Part shown: positions 1-7,770 of the stretch, piece by piece
Position numbering within the stretch: the stretch's first letter is position 1
Layout: the number at the start of each line of letters is the position of its first letter
DNA from: CAZXNF01 sp050741255
Lineage (GTDB): Bacteria > Pseudomonadota > Gammaproteobacteria > Burkholderiales > SG8-41
DNA length: 19,120 bases
Reading direction: 5' to 3'
NCBI GenBank assembly: GCA_050741255.1
Contig: JBOIEQ010000080.1
Location: 1 to 19,120 of the forward strand
The notes under the pieces: model-generated
What the model was told of the DNA's origin: nothing
The model's input: only the letters and a program-made list of their open reading frames with translations
Databases searched by the model: none
Translations under genes and position numbers: made by a program

Positions 1-61
1 CAGACGGGCCCTTTTGGCTCAACCCGAAGGGAACGCGGGATTCGGGGTCCATTGCGTTGTC

Positions 62-101
62 GCCGCTCGCTTGCAGTGTCCGGCACTGCGGCGCGAGCGG
101 C
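62..101. repeat. Strong imperfect hairpin at left edge
   Basis: Positions 62-70 (gccgctcgc) pair with 93-101 (gcgagcggc), and 73-78 (gcagtg) pair with 84-89 (cactgc), around a 5-nt loop, with a small internal bulge. No T-run follows on either strand, so a classical intrinsic terminator is not supported. It may be a REP-like element or a structured transcript end. The rest of 1-160 shows no convincing gene. Two short frames run off the left edge: one on the plus strand closing at 104-106, and one on the minus strand starting at 52. Neither is recognisable. Confidence 0.45.
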
Positions 102-160
102 TCCTAGCACTGAACCCCGACTCCCACGTTCGCCGCATACGTTTAGGTCCATAACAGGCT

Positions 161-991
161 CTAACTGCCGCCGACGGTCGGCGCCGCCACGCCGGGCAGC
201 CGGAACTTGAGGTGTCCGACGTATTCCAGCGACTGCAGGCTTTTCACCGACGGCACGTCGCCTTCGCGCATGTGCAGGATGTCGGAGGGCGAGAGCCAGC
301 GTGGGTCGGCGCTGGTGAGCGGCAGGTCGGCGCGCCGGTAGGCCTCCAGCACGAACTGCGAGCAGAAGAAGCGGTCGTTGCGGGCGGTGCCGAGGTGGAT
401 GGCCGCGACGCCGCGGATGCAGTAGTCGCGCACGGATGAGGGCAGCAGCGGCAGTTCGCACAGGCGCCGCTGCAGCGAGACCGGGGCCTGCAGCATGATG
501 CCGACGTGGTCGTAACGGCTGCCGACGCTGGCCAGCGCGAAGGCACGCATTGTTTCCCGGCGTGCGGCATCGACGCCGGGATGCCGCAGCACGACGATGA
601 CGACTTCCTCGTCGATCACGGCGGCGATCGGCCGCAGGCGCACGCCCGAACCGACGGCTTCCACGACCTGGCCCTGGCCGACGTACAGCGCCGCATGGCT
701 GACGGGGGCCAGCGTCAGGAGGCGGATGCCCACGGAGGGCACGCTGGCCGCCGCGGACAGCATGATGTCCCCGGGCTCGAGTTCGGCCGCGTCGACCAGG
801 CGGCCGCCGTTGCGCGGTTCGAGCCACTGCCGTTGCATGGTGAGCCGCCGGCCGGCTGCTTCGGTGGTTTCCTCGCCGGTGACGGTGAGGCCCGTGGCGC
901 ATCCGTACAAAAACACGCAGCCGCCCAGCAGTACACCGCCCGCCCGTGCCGCGCCGGACACGATCGCGGTGAAACGACGCGGCGCGGGCAT
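161..991 (-). CDS. YiiX-like permuted papain-fold (NlpC/P60-type) amidase, probable lipoprotein
   Basis: This 276-aa protein has an N-terminal hydrophobic segment (about residues 18-31) with two possible lipobox cysteines, C25 (LGGC) and C31 (LYGC), so it is probably envelope-anchored. The rest matches the permuted NlpC/P60 fold of YiiX/YebB proteins. A GDIML segment comes first, then the catalytic histidine in SHAALYVG (H99), an acidic residue in VVEAV (E111), and the catalytic cysteine late in the chain in FFCSQFV (C210). The His-before-Cys order is what marks the permuted subfamily. Members are thought to cleave amide or thioester bonds in peptides or lipids, but the substrate here is unknown. 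The gene starts 9 nt after the stop of the upstream gene, so the two are probably co-transcribed. The fold assignment is fairly secure; the reaction is not. Confidence 0.72.
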   Translation of the reverse strand: MPAPRRFTAIVSGAARAGGVLLGGCVFLYGCATGLTVTGEETTEAAGRRLTMQRQWLEPRNGGRLVDAAELEPGDIMLSAAASVPSVGIRLLTLAPVSHAALYVGQGQVVEAVGSGVRLRPIAAVIDEEVVIVVLRHPGVDAARRETMRAFALASVGSRYDHVGIMLQAPVSLQRRLCELPLLPSSVRDYCIRGVAAIHLGTARNDRFFCSQFVLEAYRRADLPLTSADPRWLSPSDILHMREGDVPSVKSLQSLEYVGHLKFRLPGVAAPTVGGS

Positions 992-1000
992 GCGCGGGAC

Positions 1001-2020
1001 TTACAGCTTCTTGCGCTGCATCGGTCGCGTGCCGATGCGCCCGGCGTTGGGGCGGCCTTTACCCGCGGCGCCAGGCGATTCCGTTTTGCCGGCGGTCGTG
1101 GCGGCGTCCGTGACGCCGGTCAGCCGCAGCAGTTCCTCGCGCAGCGCCAGCGGAGGATTGATCTCGTCGATGCGCCTGAGGCGTGCCTCGTCGCTGATCC
1201 CGTGCAGGCCGCTCAGGTACAGGAGCAGGTCTTCGGTGCTGTAGGCGTTCGCGTTGGCACGCTCGAAGTCGGGCGGCAGCCCGGGGTAGCCGGGCGAGCG
1301 GCCCGGGAACAGCACGCGCAGGACGAAGCCGAGGCAGCTGACGCAGAAGACCTTGCCGCGCGTCTCGGGGTCGCAGTGCGGTGTACCGTCGTCGGCGAAC
1401 ACCATGACGCGTGATTCAAGCTCGTACTGCAACCGTCGCATCGAGGCATCGTCGGGAAAGGGCCGGAGGCCGTAGAGATGCTGCAGGTCGAAGGGCTTGC
1501 CGCGCACCGTCAGCACGCCGGACTTGATGAAGGGCGTGACGACCACGCCGAGCTTGGGAAACGACCAGGCGATGCGCTGGTCGGGCATTTCGATGCCGAC
1601 GCCCGATTCAAGCGTGCCGTTCGGCCGTTTGATCAGAAAGTAGTGCACGGTGCCGGCCTGGCCGGGACCGGTGCCCGTTACCGTGACGACGGAGGCGCGC
1701 GCGCGTTCGGGCAGCGGCTCCGCCGGTGGTGTCACGGACGCGGCCTTGGCCGCGGACGGGTTGCCGGTGTTTCTGGGCGCGGGGGCGCTGCGTGGTTTCG
1801 AGTCGGCCAGCAGCCACGGTTCCATGCTCCCGGCCAGCGCGTATTGAAGCGGGGGCAGGGGCGCTGCGGCCGCGTGCGGCGGCAGGCTGGCCCGGCCGGC
1901 GCCGGCGGCCGGGCTGAAGAGCAGCGCCGTCACGCCTATGGCGACGATGGCGCGCAGTCGCTGGCGCGGCGTGGCGCCGAACCCTTGTGCATTCATGCTG
2001 TGCGGACGAGACCCGGACAT
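1001..2020 (-). CDS. Secreted protein of unknown function, possible divergent permuted papain-like fold
   Basis: This 339-aa protein has a basic start, a hydrophobic stretch at about residues 23-38 and an AGAG/AxA-like cleavage area, so export is likely. An Ala/Pro-rich linker runs to about residue 105. I do not recognise the family by name. The folded part (about 108-303) resembles the downstream YiiX-like protein in order of features: a histidine before a hydrophobic strand (VHYFLI, H126), then a late cysteine in VSCLGFVL (C229) where the neighbour has FCSQFVL, then STEDLL where the neighbour has SPSDIL. C216 and C226 are further cysteines. The C-terminus (after about 304) is low-complexity and basic. 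The gene sits between a HAD hydrolase (7-nt gap) and the YiiX-like gene (9-nt gap), presumably in one transcript. ATG at 2020 is used; the ATG nine codons in is an alternative, and neither has a clear ribosome site. Confidence 0.6.
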   Translation of the reverse strand: MSGSRPHSMNAQGFGATPRQRLRAIVAIGVTALLFSPAAGAGRASLPPHAAAAPLPPLQYALAGSMEPWLLADSKPRSAPAPRNTGNPSAAKAASVTPPAEPLPERARASVVTVTGTGPGQAGTVHYFLIKRPNGTLESGVGIEMPDQRIAWSFPKLGVVVTPFIKSGVLTVRGKPFDLQHLYGLRPFPDDASMRRLQYELESRVMVFADDGTPHCDPETRGKVFCVSCLGFVLRVLFPGRSPGYPGLPPDFERANANAYSTEDLLLYLSGLHGISDEARLRRIDEINPPLALREELLRLTGVTDAATTAGKTESPGAAGKGRPNAGRIGTRPMQRKKL

Positions 2021-2027
2021 GACGGCG

Positions 2028-2720
2028 TCAGTCGAGCAGCGCGGGAAACGCGGCGACGCTGGGAATGAGGTGATGGTGCGGCCTGGTGGCGAGCCGCGCG
2101 CGGTCGTGCGCGCCCGAAAGCACGCCCACGACCAGCCCGCAGCCGGCGTTGTGCCCCGCCTCGAGGTCGAGCGTGGTGTCGCCGGTGGCCGCCACGCTGC
2201 GCACGTCGAGGGTGCCCGTCAGTTCCATCGAGCGGTGGATGAGGTAGGGGGCCGGCCGTCCTGCAGGGACATCCTCGCCGCAGACGATCGCGTCCACGGT
2301 GCCGGAGGCCCAGCCGACCGCGTTCAGGATGAGCATCGCCATCTCGCGGTCGAAGCCGGTGTTCAGCGCCACCTTGATGCCGCGCGCGCGCAGGGTCTTG
2401 AAGGTGTCCGCCGCGCCCTCGATGGCCTGCACGCCGCCGCGCGAGAACACGTCGGCCAAATGCGCCTGGAAGTCCGCGTACGCACGGTCGGTGCGCGTCT
2501 CCAGATCGGGGGCCCGCGGGAAGGTCTGCGCGAGCAGGGTGTGAATGGCTTCCCGTTTGGATGCGCCGCGCACGGCGACGAGCGCGGCGTCGTCGACGGT
2601 GACGCCGTGGCGGGCGAGCACGGTCGCGAAGGCGGCGGGGACCTGGCCGCTGTCGCGGATGGTGGTGCCCGCCATGTCAAACACGGCAAGGGTAAGGGCG
2701 GTGGCGGCGGCTGGCGGCAT
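2028..2720 (-). CDS. Phosphonatase-like HAD-superfamily hydrolase (PhnX-like)
   Basis: This 230-aa cytoplasmic HAD hydrolase has motif I FDMAGTT with nucleophile D15. Alanine stands two residues later, where most phosphatases have Asp; that Ala is a hallmark of the phosphonatase branch. K55 in RGASKREAI lies where phosphonoacetaldehyde hydrolase has its Schiff-base lysine. Motif II is NTGF (T121), a GRPAP loop follows (about 154-158), and motif IV is GDTTLDLEAG (D181, D185). It fits the PhnX-like hydrolases that often occur without a phosphonate operon. No transaminase or transporter for 2-aminoethylphosphonate is in view, so the substrate is open. It is the first gene of a three-gene minus-strand run. 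ATG at 2720 has no strong Shine-Dalgarno, but an internal start would cut into strand one. Confidence 0.8.
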   Translation of the reverse strand: MPPAAATALTLAVFDMAGTTIRDSGQVPAAFATVLARHGVTVDDAALVAVRGASKREAIHTLLAQTFPRAPDLETRTDRAYADFQAHLADVFSRGGVQAIEGAADTFKTLRARGIKVALNTGFDREMAMLILNAVGWASGTVDAIVCGEDVPAGRPAPYLIHRSMELTGTLDVRSVAATGDTTLDLEAGHNAGCGLVVGVLSGAHDRARLATRPHHHLIPSVAAFPALLD

Positions 2721-3018
2721 GGATCGTCATTTTACCGGTCGCGGCCGACTCGGCGACATGCGTTTCCAGCGGGGGCGCGATTACCCCCGCCGTTGGCTTT
2801 TTACGGGTGGTTGGGCGATGATGCGCCCCAAAGCCGCGACAGCCCGCGAAGCGGCTCATACCAACTCTAACGGGGGCAAGGTTGTCAGCCACGACAGCGG
2901 CAACCCAGGGGATTTTCCGCAGCGCGCGTCCGGTGTTGTTGACGGTGCAAAGCGACCGCCACGAGGCGTGTCCGGGACCGGTTTTCCCGGGCCGGTGCGG
3001 TAGTATTCGCCCTCATTT
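2721..3018. promoter_or_regulatory. Divergent spacer between HAD hydrolase and kinase genes
   Basis: This 298-nt spacer must hold promoters for both flanking genes. I see no gene in it. It contains two clear hairpins. One at 2769-2790 has 7-bp GCGGGGG/CCCCCGC arms. One at 2972-2990 has CCGGGA/TCCCGG arms and overlaps a further ACCGG/CCGGT pairing. A TAGTAT hexamer at 3001-3006 could be a -10 box for the kinase. That would leave only about 5-6 nt before its ATG, and no good -35 accompanies it. Confidence 0.35.
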
Positions 3019-4359
3019 ATGGTAGACGTCATCGATTATCGCAACTCGCTGCCGCTGGGCTCGATGTTGCTGGAATACCGGCTCGACCAGATCCTCGGGT
3101 CGGGCGGTTTCGGCATCACCTACCTCGGATGGGACACCCACCTCGAGAAGAACGTCGCCATCAAGGAGTACCTGCCGGTGGAACTGGCGGTACGCGCGCT
3201 CGACGGCGCCATCGTCCCGATCAACACCGGCACCGAACACGATTACAAGTGGGGCCTCGAGCGCTTCCTGCAGGAGGCGCGGCTGCTTGCGCGCTTCACG
3301 CACCCGAACATCGTGCACGTCAACCGCTACTTCGAGGGCAACGGCACGGCCTACATGGTGATGAACTACGAGGAGGGCGAGTCCTTCAGCAGGATGCTGC
3401 GGGAGGCGCCGTTCCCCTCCGAGTACAGCCTCCGGCAGATGCTGATGCCGCTGCTCGACGGGCTCTCGGCCGTGCATGCGCAGGGCTTCCTGCACCGTGA
3501 CATCAAGCCCTCCAACCTTTTCATCCGCAAGGAAGGCGGCCCGCTGCTGATCGACTTCGGCTCCGCGCGGCTCGCGAGCGGGCACATCACGCGCACCATG
3601 ACCTCCATCGTCAGTCCGGGGTATGCGCCGCTCGAGCAATATTCCAAGGACGGCGACAACCAGGGCGCATGGACCGACATCTACTCGCTGGCCGGCGTGA
3701 TGTACCGCGCGGTGACCAACGAGAATCCGCCCGATGCCGTCACGCGGCTGCGCAACGACCCGGTGATGGACGACCTGGTCAAGGCCAAGGACCGCTACAG
3801 CTCGCCGTTCCTGCACGCGATCAACCGCGGCATGACGCTCGACGAGAAAAACCGCCCGCGCTCGGTCAAGGAATGGAAAGCCATCCTCGCCGGCCAGGCG
3901 TACGAGGCCGCGGAGGCGCCGACGGCGCCCGGCGGGCTGCCGGCCGCGGCGCCCGGCCCGGACGACGAACCGACCGCGCGCAACGTGCAGACGATCGCCA
4001 CCGAACGCATGGGCGGCATGGGCAGGTTCAAGCTCAGTCCGGGGTTGGTGGGCTTCGGCGCCGGCGCGCTCGCGCTGTTTCTGGTGATGGGCAGTCCCGA
4101 CATGCTCGATCGCCTGCTGGCCGGCCGTTTTATCGCCAAGCCGCCGACACCGCCGCCGGTCACCACGACCACCACCACGACGACGATCACGACTACCCCT
4201 GCGCCGCCCCCGGGTTTCGAGACCCTCGATACGAACAAGGATGGCGTGCTGACCCCGGAGGAAGTAAAGGACGCTCCGCTCGCGCAACGCTTTGCGGAGT
4301 GCGACAAGGACCGCGACGGCCGGCTCAGCCCGGCGGAATTCCTGGCCTGCGGCGGCTGA
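3019..4359 (+). CDS. Membrane Ser/Thr protein kinase with C-terminal EF-hand pair
   Basis: This 446-aa protein has an intact eukaryote-type kinase domain (about 18-290). Its features are a glycine loop (GSGGFG, 27-32), ATP-binding lysine K49 in VAIKEYLP, helix-C glutamate E86, catalytic loop HRDIKPSN (D161, N166), metal motif DFG (179-181) and an activation segment ending GYAPLEQ (201-207). A low-complexity juxtamembrane region (about 296-335) precedes one membrane segment (about 341-358). A Pro/Thr-rich linker (about 375-398, with a run of eight threonines) leads to two canonical EF-hand loops, D404-E415 and D429-E440. The topology implied is a cytoplasmic kinase with periplasmic calcium-binding loops, so calcium could be sensed. 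The GGFGITYL...VAIKEYLP signature belongs to a widespread proteobacterial kinase group. There is no Shine-Dalgarno before ATG 3019. The gene converges on the STAS-like gene. Target proteins are unknown. Confidence 0.9.
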   Translation: MVDVIDYRNSLPLGSMLLEYRLDQILGSGGFGITYLGWDTHLEKNVAIKEYLPVELAVRALDGAIVPINTGTEHDYKWGLERFLQEARLLARFTHPNIVHVNRYFEGNGTAYMVMNYEEGESFSRMLREAPFPSEYSLRQMLMPLLDGLSAVHAQGFLHRDIKPSNLFIRKEGGPLLIDFGSARLASGHITRTMTSIVSPGYAPLEQYSKDGDNQGAWTDIYSLAGVMYRAVTNENPPDAVTRLRNDPVMDDLVKAKDRYSSPFLHAINRGMTLDEKNRPRSVKEWKAILAGQAYEAAEAPTAPGGLPAAAPGPDDEPTARNVQTIATERMGGMGRFKLSPGLVGFGAGALALFLVMGSPDMLDRLLAGRFIAKPPTPPPVTTTTTTTTITTTPAPPPGFETLDTNKDGVLTPEEVKDAPLAQRFAECDKDRDGRLSPAEFLACGG

Positions 4360-4390
4360 GTCTGCGCCGCCGGATTTATGGCTCCGGCGG
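4351..4390. terminator. Overlapping GC-rich hairpins between convergent genes
   Basis: GGCGGC at 4351-4356 pairs with GCCGCC at 4366-4371. Alternatively, CCGCCGG at 4367-4373 pairs with CCGGCGG at 4384-4390. The hairpins cover the stops of the kinase and STAS-like genes, which face each other 16 nt apart. There is no T-run, so a simple intrinsic terminator is uncertain, but the two alternative stems at a convergent junction suggest transcript-end structure. Confidence 0.35.
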
Positions 4391-4786
4391 TGTGGCGGCG
4401 GGGCCGGGGGGCGGAGCGCCGCGCAGGAGCCATGCCTGTGCCTGCGGCCGGTTCGAAAACACGCCGGCGCGCACGCCGCGATTGACCGCAGTGTTTTCCC
4501 AGAAATAGTTGATTTTTTCGCCCTGCGCGGCCACCGCGATCTGGATCGCGCTGCCCAGCACTTCGGCGGCTTCCACGCCGAGGAAAAAGCGCTCCCAGTC
4601 TGGGATGTCGCCTTCCATCAGCAGCAGATCGACCAGCACGCGGCTGCGCTTGCGGGCGATCGCTTCGCTCAGGATGCGGTGGATCAGTTGCTGGGCATCG
4701 TCCAGCGCGTAGCGGCCCGCGACGTCGATCGCGAACCAGCCGGGATGGTCGGTGATGGCGGTGATGATCATGGCGGGAGAGGTCAC
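4376..4786 (-). CDS. STAS/SpoIIAA-like domain protein
   Basis: This 136-aa cytoplasmic protein is one alpha/beta domain. The order is a strand (MIITAITDHPGWFAIDVAG), a helix, the strand RVLVDLLLMEG, a WERFFLGVEAAE helix, the strand IQIAVAA, and a C-terminal ENTAVNRG...VFSNRPQAQAWL segment. This layout is typical of the SpoIIAA/SEC14-like STAS proteins of proteobacteria, whose roles are mostly undefined. The tail is Pro/Ala-rich. The start is taken as GTG at 4786 because AGAAGGAG lies about 11 nt upstream; the ATG five codons later is too far from that site. It is the last gene of the minus-strand run beginning with the DUF4139 gene, 19 nt after the lipoprotein gene, and it converges with the kinase gene. 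A switch partner for the kinase is conceivable but unproven. Confidence 0.65.
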   Translation of the reverse strand: MTSPAMIITAITDHPGWFAIDVAGRYALDDAQQLIHRILSEAIARKRSRVLVDLLLMEGDIPDWERFFLGVEAAEVLGSAIQIAVAAQGEKINYFWENTAVNRGVRAGVFSNRPQAQAWLLRGAPPPGPAATPPEP

Positions 4787-4805
4787 GTAAGCCGAAGCTC
4801 CTTCT

Positions 4806-5297
4806 TCAGGAGTACGAAAAGGCCCGCGCCACGCATTCCTTGCGGCGTTCGCCGGCGTCGAACTCGCGCTCGCAGCGTTCGGCGGCGTCGAGGCGCTTCG
4901 CCCAGGCGGTGCCCGCGAATTCGGGCTGCCCGCCGCCGATCTGGAAACGGCAGATCTGCAGGTAGGCCACCTCCAGTGTTTCGGCGGAGAGGCCCTTGAA
5001 CTGCTGCGCGAATTCGGTGTGGCCGACGAGGATGGTCTCGAGGCGCGCCCGTTCCGCAGGGGAGAAGGCGGGCCGGTCGTACTGCTTGAGCATCCGGTGC
5101 GTCACGGCGAGGGGGTCCTCGGTCGTTTTCAACAGTTCGTGCGCCTGCGTGGTCAGCACGCCGGCTCTCGCGCACAACTCCGCCTGCTGGGGATTGGCCT
5201 GCAGGGCGCTGCGCATGGCGGTCAATTGGGGAGTGGGGTCGCCGCACGCGGTGACCAGCATCGGCAGCCAGGCGAACGCCCATCCGCGCGTCGTCAC
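4806..5297 (-). CDS. Small lipoprotein of unknown function
   Basis: Read from GTG at 5297 this encodes 163 aa. The start is chosen because it overlaps the TGA of the alpha/beta hydrolase gene (GTGA, a translational-coupling arrangement) and because it gives a proper lipoprotein signal: a short N-terminus, a hydrophobic WAFAWLPML stretch and lipobox VTAC with C18. Longer in-frame readings add Arg/Asp-rich sequence antisense to the hydrolase and are not credible. Glycine after C18 favours outer-membrane sorting. The mature part is mostly helical with several cysteines. I do not recognise a family. Position in an envelope operon fits a periplasmic accessory role, which is inference. Confidence 0.65.
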   Translation of the reverse strand: MTTRGWAFAWLPMLVTACGDPTPQLTAMRSALQANPQQAELCARAGVLTTQAHELLKTTEDPLAVTHRMLKQYDRPAFSPAERARLETILVGHTEFAQQFKGLSAETLEVAYLQICRFQIGGGQPEFAGTAWAKRLDAAERCEREFDAGERRKECVARAFSYS

Positions 5298-6199
5298 GCC
5301 AGTACGAAATCCCGCACGACCGCGATCTGATCGGCGCTCATCAGCATCGGCGCATGCCCGATGCCGGCGAACTCCACCACTCGCGGGCGCGGGCCGCGCG
5401 TCTGCATTTCTTCCGCCGTCGCCTTCGACAGCAGATCCGACTCGGCGCCGCGGATGACGAGGGTCGGGCACGTTATTCGGTCGTAATAGGGCCACAGGTC
5501 CACGTCCTTCAGCACGCCCGCGCGGAAGGCGTCGCCGATGCCGGGGTCGTAGTTCATGCCCCAGGTGCCGTCGTCGAACTGCTTCGCGTTATGCCGCGTG
5601 AGGTGCGCCCATTGCTCGTCGGTGAGCGGACCGAAAGGGCGCGACACTTCCTTCACGTAGGCATTCAGCTCGTCGAAGCTTTGCGTGCGGGGACTTTTGC
5701 CGACGTAGTCGCCGATGCGCTCCAGCGCCAGGCGCGGGATGAGCGGGCCCACGTCGTTCATGACGAGGCGCCGGATCGGCGAGCCCGGCTGGGCCGCGAG
5801 CAGCATGCCCATCAGGCCGCCCATGGAGGTGCCGACCCACAGCAGTTCGCGCTGCCCGTAGCGTTGGCGCAGGAAGGCATTCAGCCGCCCCAGCCAGTGG
5901 CCGGCGGGCGGCCACGCCATGACGCGCGCGAGCAGGACGGCGATGTCGGACAGGTATTGCGGGTACTGATAGCCGTCCTTCAGCGCGAGCCAGTCGCTCT
6001 GGCCGCGGCCGACGACATCCGGGCAGACCACGCGCGCCTCCTTCGCCAGCACCGCGGCCAGCGCGTCGAAGTCGCGGCCGTTGCGGGTGAGGCCGTGCAC
6101 GCAGACCACCACGCGCTTAGACCAGGGATCGCCCCAGTCGGTGTAGCGCATGCGGTGGAAGCCGCCGGCGGAGAGGCATTGCACGGAGTCAGTGCGCAT
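5294..6199 (-). CDS. Alpha/beta-fold hydrolase
   Basis: This 301-aa protein has a complete alpha/beta-hydrolase core. The oxyanion segment is VHGLTRNGRDF (HG at 35-36), a GRGQSDW turn follows (64-70), and the nucleophile elbow is GTSMGG with S125. The acid residue is D255 in RGAESD and the catalytic histidine is H282 in GIGHAPML. A cap domain spans about 140-225. There is no signal peptide, so it acts in the cytoplasm. The length and motif set are those of the general esterase/lactonase/haloperoxidase-like family, and the substrate cannot be read from sequence. ATG at 6199 lacks a clear Shine-Dalgarno. The gene follows the GIDE-domain gene by 37 nt and overlaps the lipoprotein gene by 4 nt, so it is part of the same transcript. 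Confidence 0.85.
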   Translation of the reverse strand: MRTDSVQCLSAGGFHRMRYTDWGDPWSKRVVVCVHGLTRNGRDFDALAAVLAKEARVVCPDVVGRGQSDWLALKDGYQYPQYLSDIAVLLARVMAWPPAGHWLGRLNAFLRQRYGQRELLWVGTSMGGLMGMLLAAQPGSPIRRLVMNDVGPLIPRLALERIGDYVGKSPRTQSFDELNAYVKEVSRPFGPLTDEQWAHLTRHNAKQFDDGTWGMNYDPGIGDAFRAGVLKDVDLWPYYDRITCPTLVIRGAESDLLSKATAEEMQTRGPRPRVVEFAGIGHAPMLMSADQIAVVRDFVLA

Positions 6200-6236
6200 G
6201 GGGAGAAGTGTAGCGAGGGAGGAGCGGGAAAACCAT

Positions 6237-7118
6237 TCAGTTGAACAGCACCACGGCGCCGGCCGCCGCGCCGAGAAAAACGATCACATGCACGATGCTC
6301 CACCAGCGGAAACGCGCCGCAAGCGAATCCTGCACGTCGGTGGAAATGAGGAAATGCCGTCCGTCCGCGGGTTTCTGCAGCGTGTGGATGACGGGCGCCT
6401 CGATGGCCCGCTTCAGCTGGCGGGGCTCGACCACGCGGCGCGCCGCGGCGCGCGCGGCTTCCCATTCCCCGGGGTCGATCTCGCCGTCGCCGTTCGCATC
6501 AAAGCGCGCGAGCAGTCCGGCGCGGTCCGCTTTCCAGCGATTGAGCAGGAGGTTCAGTTCCTCGCCCAGCGTCAGGCCCGCCTGCTGCGCCCGGCTCGAG
6601 AACTCGCCGAGCGCATAGACCCGGTCGCCCGGCGAGATGCGCGTCTCGGTGTAGCGGTAGCCGTCGCGCAGCCACTGGTCCTGCCGGTTGCAGTGGACCT
6701 CCGCCCGGTCGAGGTTGACCGTGCAGACGCCGCTGTCGTCACGCAGGTTGAAGACGTCGCCGATCTCGCCGGATTCCTCGGTGCGCCAGTTGTCGCCCTT
6801 TTTCTTCTCCTTCCGGTAGCGGCACCACAGGATGGGCACGTTGCGGTACGGGCTGCGCAGTTCGCAGCCGGGCAGGATCTCCGTGCGCCCGATCAGTTCG
6901 GCGTAGCCCTGCGCCGCCGTCGCGACCTGGGACAGCGGCACGTCGGCGATGAGGCGGTAACGGCCGTAGTTGGCGATCCACGCGAAGAAGGAAACCGCCG
7001 CCATGGCGACGCAGCCGAGCGCCCAGCCGAGCCGCGACTCGGTCTGCCCGGCGATCAGGATGATGACGAAGTGGGCACCGCCGAACAGCCAGTTCGGCGT
7101 GCTGGTGCGAACGCGCAT
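6237..7118 (-). CDS. GIDE-domain membrane protein with single EF-hand
   Basis: This protein is 293 aa from ATG 7118 (a GTG one codon earlier is also possible). It has two N-terminal hydrophobic segments (about 10-25 and 31-49) and one at the C-terminus (about 272-292). Between them is a domain resembling GIDE (about 70-170), with ELIGR, a conserved PxLWCRYRKEKKK strand and a FNLRDDSG...VNLDRAEV sheet. The domain is known from eukaryotic MUL1-type ubiquitin ligases and from prokaryotic proteins lacking the RING finger; no RING is present here. An EF-hand loop (D207-E218, DANGDGEIDPGE) follows an Arg/Leu-rich helix. The domain probably faces the cytoplasm or periplasm as a loop between membrane anchors. 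It lies 9-12 nt after lemA, a pairing seen repeatedly in bacteria. Function is unknown; any ubiquitin-ligase label would be misleading. Confidence 0.8.
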   Translation of the reverse strand: MRVRTSTPNWLFGGAHFVIILIAGQTESRLGWALGCVAMAAVSFFAWIANYGRYRLIADVPLSQVATAAQGYAELIGRTEILPGCELRSPYRNVPILWCRYRKEKKKGDNWRTEESGEIGDVFNLRDDSGVCTVNLDRAEVHCNRQDQWLRDGYRYTETRISPGDRVYALGEFSSRAQQAGLTLGEELNLLLNRWKADRAGLLARFDANGDGEIDPGEWEAARAAARRVVEPRQLKRAIEAPVIHTLQKPADGRHFLISTDVQDSLAARFRWWSIVHVIVFLGAAAGAVVLFN

Positions 7119-7130
7119 CACGCGCGGTCG

Positions 7131-7721
7131 CTATTGTTTGAACAACTGGCCGACGCTGACGTCGGCTTTTTCGGCGGCCTCGAACTGCAGCAGACCGAAC
7201 GGCTTGAAGCCGAACATGCCGGCGACGACGACATCGGGGAACTGCTCGATGCGGACGTTGTTGATGTTGACGGACTCGTTGTAGAACTCGCGGCGGTCGG
7301 CGATGCCGTCCTCCAGGCCGGAAATGCGGGTCTGCAACTGCTGGAAACTCTGGTTGGTTTTCAGGTCCGGGTAGGCCTCGGCCAGCGCGAACAGCTTGCC
7401 CAGTCCCGCGCGCAGCTCGCCTTCGGCGGCCCCCAGTGCCTGCATGTTCTGGTTCTGGCTGGCGGAGAACACCTTCGCGCGCGCGTCGATCACCTTGGCG
7501 AGCGTCTCCTGCTCGAACTTCATGTATTCCTTGCAGGCGTCGACCAGTTTGGGCAACTCGTCGTGGCGCTGCTTCAGCAGCACGTCGATGTTCGCCCAGG
7601 CCTTGGTGACGTTGTGCTTCACCTGCACGAGGTTGTTGTAGAGCATGACCCCGTACACGACCGCGACCAGCGCCACACCGAGCAGAACAACCAGAATGAC
7701 CAGGCCGATTCCCATAGCCAC
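7131..7721 (-). CDS. lemA: LemA family membrane protein
   Basis: This 196-aa protein has one N-terminal membrane helix (about 4-26) followed by the LemA signature: LYNNLVQVKHNV, AWANIDVLLKQRHDELPKL and long amphipathic helices. The N-terminus is predicted outside and the coiled helical domain inside, as in other LemA proteins. Their function remains poorly defined, though they recur with membrane proteases and TPM or GIDE proteins. GGAGGTG lies a few bases before the ATG and supports the start. It lies 49 nt after the DUF4139 gene and immediately before the GIDE gene. Length and motifs are normal for the family. Confidence 0.95.
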   Translation of the reverse strand: MAMGIGLVILVVLLGVALVAVVYGVMLYNNLVQVKHNVTKAWANIDVLLKQRHDELPKLVDACKEYMKFEQETLAKVIDARAKVFSASQNQNMQALGAAEGELRAGLGKLFALAEAYPDLKTNQSFQQLQTRISGLEDGIADRREFYNESVNINNVRIEQFPDVVVAGMFGFKPFGLLQFEAAEKADVSVGQLFKQ

Positions 7722-7770
7722 CTCCGCGGAATTAATGACGGCGGGATTGTAGCGGAGGGCCCGTGCACTA

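Noticed and set aside
2028..2720. Firm call as phosphonoacetaldehyde hydrolase (phnX)
   Set aside because: Key residues fit the phosphonatase branch, but no phosphonate transport or transaminase genes are present, so a PhnX-like label is safer.
4139..4200. ACC/ACG-rich short repeat, considered as a microsatellite or CRISPR-like repeat
   Set aside because: It encodes the Thr/Pro linker of the kinase in frame, without spacers or regular unit length.
3013..4287. Long minus-strand open frame opposite the kinase
   Set aside because: The kinase has every catalytic motif in order; the antisense product is low-complexity His/Arg/Val-rich sequence.
6237..7118. Annotation as an E3 ubiquitin ligase
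   Set aside because: Only the GIDE domain is shared with the eukaryotic ligases; no RING finger cysteines or histidines are present.
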